A DNA stretch of 33,977 nt, from positions 1 to 33,977 of the forward strand of contig NZ_QGSY01000070.1 in NCBI RefSeq assembly GCF_003857035.1, read 5' to 3'. The stretch's first letter is position 1; each line of letters opens with the position of its first letter. Shown piece after piece: positions 32,672 to 33,977 of this stretch. Made by a program: the position numbers and the translations under genes. Source of the DNA: Micromonospora arida (lineage in GTDB: Bacteria; Actinomycetota; Actinomycetes; Mycobacteriales; Micromonosporaceae). Below the pieces are notes generated by a model. That model had not been told where the DNA came from. It did not search any database and saw only the letters and a list, made by a program, of their open reading frames with translations.

Positions 32672-33355
32672 TCATGCCGGCGCCCCCACCAGGTGCTTGA
32701 GGACCGACGTGAAGAAGCCGAGGCCGTCCAGCGAAGGGCCGGTGAGCGCCTCCACCGCGTGCTCCGGGTGCGGCATGATGCCGACCACGTTGCCGGCGGC
32801 GTTGGTGATCGCGGCGATGTCGCGCTGGGACCCGTTGGGGTTGCCGCCGAGGTAGCGGGCGACCACCCGACCTTCGGCTTCGAGCTGGTCCAGCGTCGCG
32901 GTGTCCGCGACGTAGCAGCCCTCGCCGTTCTTGACCGGGATGAGCACTTCCTGGCCGGGCTGGAACGCGTTGGTCCACGCCGTCCCGGCCGACTCGATGC
33001 GCAGGACCTGGTCCCGGTTGCGGAAGTGCAGGTGCTGGTTGCGGGTTAGCGCGCCGGGCAGCAGATGCGCCTCGCAGAGGATCTGGAAGCCGTTGCAGAT
33101 GCCGAGCACCGGCAGACCACCCTGGGCGGCGTCCACGATCGTCTCCATCACCGGGGCGAACCGGGCGATGGCGCCGCACCGCAGGTAGTCACCGTAGGAG
33201 AAACCGCCGGGCAGGACGACTGCGTCGACACCGTGCAGCTCCGGGTCGCCGTGCCAGAGCCGTACCGGCTCAGCGCCGGCGATCCGGACGGCCCGGGCCG
33301 CGTCCCCGTCGTCGAGCGAGCCGGGGAAGGTGACCACACCGACCCGGGCGGTCAC
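32672..33355 (-). CDS. purQ: Phosphoribosylformylglycinamidine synthase glutaminase PurQ
   Basis: Glutaminase subunit supplying ammonia to PurL. A class I amidotransferase of 227 residues: [17 protein letters not shown] at the start, [17 protein letters not shown], the nucleophile Cys in [11 protein letters not shown], and the His and Glu of the triad in [11 protein letters not shown]. The GTG start overlaps the purS stop (GTGA), as usual for purS-purQ pairs. All catalytic residues are present. Confidence 0.97.
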   Translation of the reverse strand: MTARVGVVTFPGSLDDGDAARAVRIAGAEPVRLWHGDPELHGVDAVVLPGGFSYGDYLRCGAIARFAPVMETIVDAAQGGLPVLGICNGFQILCEAHLLPGALTRNQHLHFRNRDQVLRIESAGTAWTNAFQPGQEVLIPVKNGEGCYVADTATLDQLEAEGRVVARYLGGNPNGSQRDIAAITNAAGNVVGIMPHPEHAVEALTGPSLDGLGFFTSVLKHLVGAPA

Positions 33356-33615
33356 GAGCGGGCGTCCGCAGTCTCGTCGGCCTCGACCAGGCGGACGGTG
33401 AAGTCCTCGATGACCGGGTTGGCGAGCAGTTTGTCGGCAATCTCCCGAGCGCGGTCCAGGTCCGGTTCACCGGTGAACTCGATCTCGATCCGCCTGCCGA
33501 TCCGAACCGAGGCGACGTCACCGACGCCGAGCCGGGGCAGCGCGTTTGCGACGGCCTGGCCCTGCGGATCAAGGATCTCGGGCTTGAGCATGACGTCGAC
33601 GACGACGCGAGGCAC
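33352..33615 (-). CDS. purS: Phosphoribosylformylglycinamidine synthase subunit PurS
   Basis: An 87-residue small subunit bridging PurQ and Pur[21 protein letters not shown] and [20 protein letters not shown] are the family signature, and [19 protein letters not shown] is the second helix-strand unit. GTG 33615 is used, with CAGGAG six bases upstream; a longer open frame before it is not conserved. It is the first gene of the purS-purQ-purL-comB-like operon. Its end overlaps purQ by four bases. Confidence 0.95.
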   Translation of the reverse strand: MPRVVVDVMLKPEILDPQGQAVANALPRLGVGDVASVRIGRRIEIEFTGEPDLDRAREIADKLLANPVIEDFTVRLVEADETADARS

Positions 33616-33932
33616 TGGGCACTCCTGACTGTGTACGCAGTTGGGTGCCGACCCACAATGGGCGAGCGCAGCCAGCGTACCTGGCAGATATCGCCGCGGA
33701 CGCACCGGCCGGGTGGAGTTCAGGCAGTGATCGACATTACCGACGCCCACTGTGACCCGCCAGGCGCTACAGGTGGCCTCAGCAGGGCATACATGGCGCA
33801 ACGGGTGGCCAAATCGTTACATTGACCAGCCTCGATCAAATCCTTGATAACGACCGCGTCGGGCCCTACTGTACATCGACGTAAGTCGATTCAGGCGTTA
33901 GCGGGAACCCCCGTTGCCGCCCCCACCTGCAC
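33616..33932. other. Upstream region of the purS operon
   Basis: No gene seen. On the minus strand TACAGT (33868-33873) is a possible -10. The dyads ATCGAC-GTAA-GTCGAT (33875-33890) and ATCAA-ATCC-TTGAT (33835-33848) are possible operators of the purine operon. No known riboswitch pattern was recognised. Confidence 0.4.
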
Positions 33933-33977
33933 CTGTCTCTTATCCACATCTGACGCTGCCGACGAACGCTAGGGTGT
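33933..33977 (-). other. Residual Nextera Read-1 adapter (non-genomic)
   Basis: 33933-33965 is the reverse complement of the Nextera Read-1 adapter with one mismatch (33944). The next bases, ACGCTAGG then GTGT, would fit an index followed by the start of the P5 sequence. Confidence 0.95.

Noticed and set aside
33631..33825. 64-codon frame in the purS upstream region
   Set aside because: No ribosome site, no recognisable sequence and lower codon bias than real genes here.

Overview
The window is a high-GC actinobacterial contig. The gene content points to Micromonosporaceae, probably Micromonospora or a close relative: bldC, vdh and the split pur genes are arranged as I remember them from streptomycetes (an SCO4077-4091-like order), there are F420-dependent and DUF3073 proteins, GTG starts are common, and the flanks look above 70% G+C. 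Both extreme ends are not genomic. Bases 1-39 and about 33933-33977 match the Nextera Read-1 transposase adapter with a few errors, so the first gene is cut by the contig end.

Left part (40-4368): a 5'-truncated carotenoid gene crtI, then idi (isopentenyl-diphosphate isomerase) and a MerR/B12-binding regulator of the LitR/CarH type in an overlapping run, followed by a lipoprotein polysaccharide deacetylase. Three tRNA genes come next: Glu(TTC), Asp(GTC) and Phe(GAA).

Genomic island (4325-9762): a perfect 64-bp direct repeat covers the 3' part of tRNA-Phe plus 20 bp of flank and brackets 5.4 kb of lower-GC DNA. Inside are a ribbon-helix-helix protein, a decayed IS256-type transposase, and an overlapping three-gene set: a PD-(D/E)xK nuclease with an ABC-3C-type C-terminal domain, a small middle component, and a DUF2326 ABC ATPase. 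I read this as an ABC-three-component (ABC-3C) conflict/defence system, with a two-TM protein coupled behind it. No intact integrase is visible. Near-identical 18-bp palindromes lie about 90 and 105 bp inside the two att sites.

Middle (9763-18900): displaced tRNA-Phe terminator, a palindromic dispersed repeat, a low-complexity protein, an SRPBCC protein, a DUF2786 protein, a small secreted protein, a lipoprotein solute-binding protein whose two halves are in reversed (circularly permuted) order, two beta-oxidation genes separated by four tandem 56/57-bp repeats, an aspartate/glycine-repeat protein, a methyltransferase and a PPOX/F420 oxidoreductase.

Right part (18907-33932): bldC, a conserved hypothetical gene, valine dehydrogenase, DUF3073, then a two-gene RiPP locus (radical SAM/SPASM maturase plus an aromatic/Asn-rich precursor, resembling cyclophane-forming systems), purM, purF, a sterol-carrier-like gene, a large membrane-anchored protein with a Tyr/Gly/Gln-rich cytoplasmic tail, and purL-purQ-purS with a 2-phosphosulfolactate-phosphatase-like gene coupled behind purL. 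PurS, PurQ and PurL form the FGAM synthase complex; PurF makes phosphoribosylamine and PurM makes AIR in the same purine pathway.
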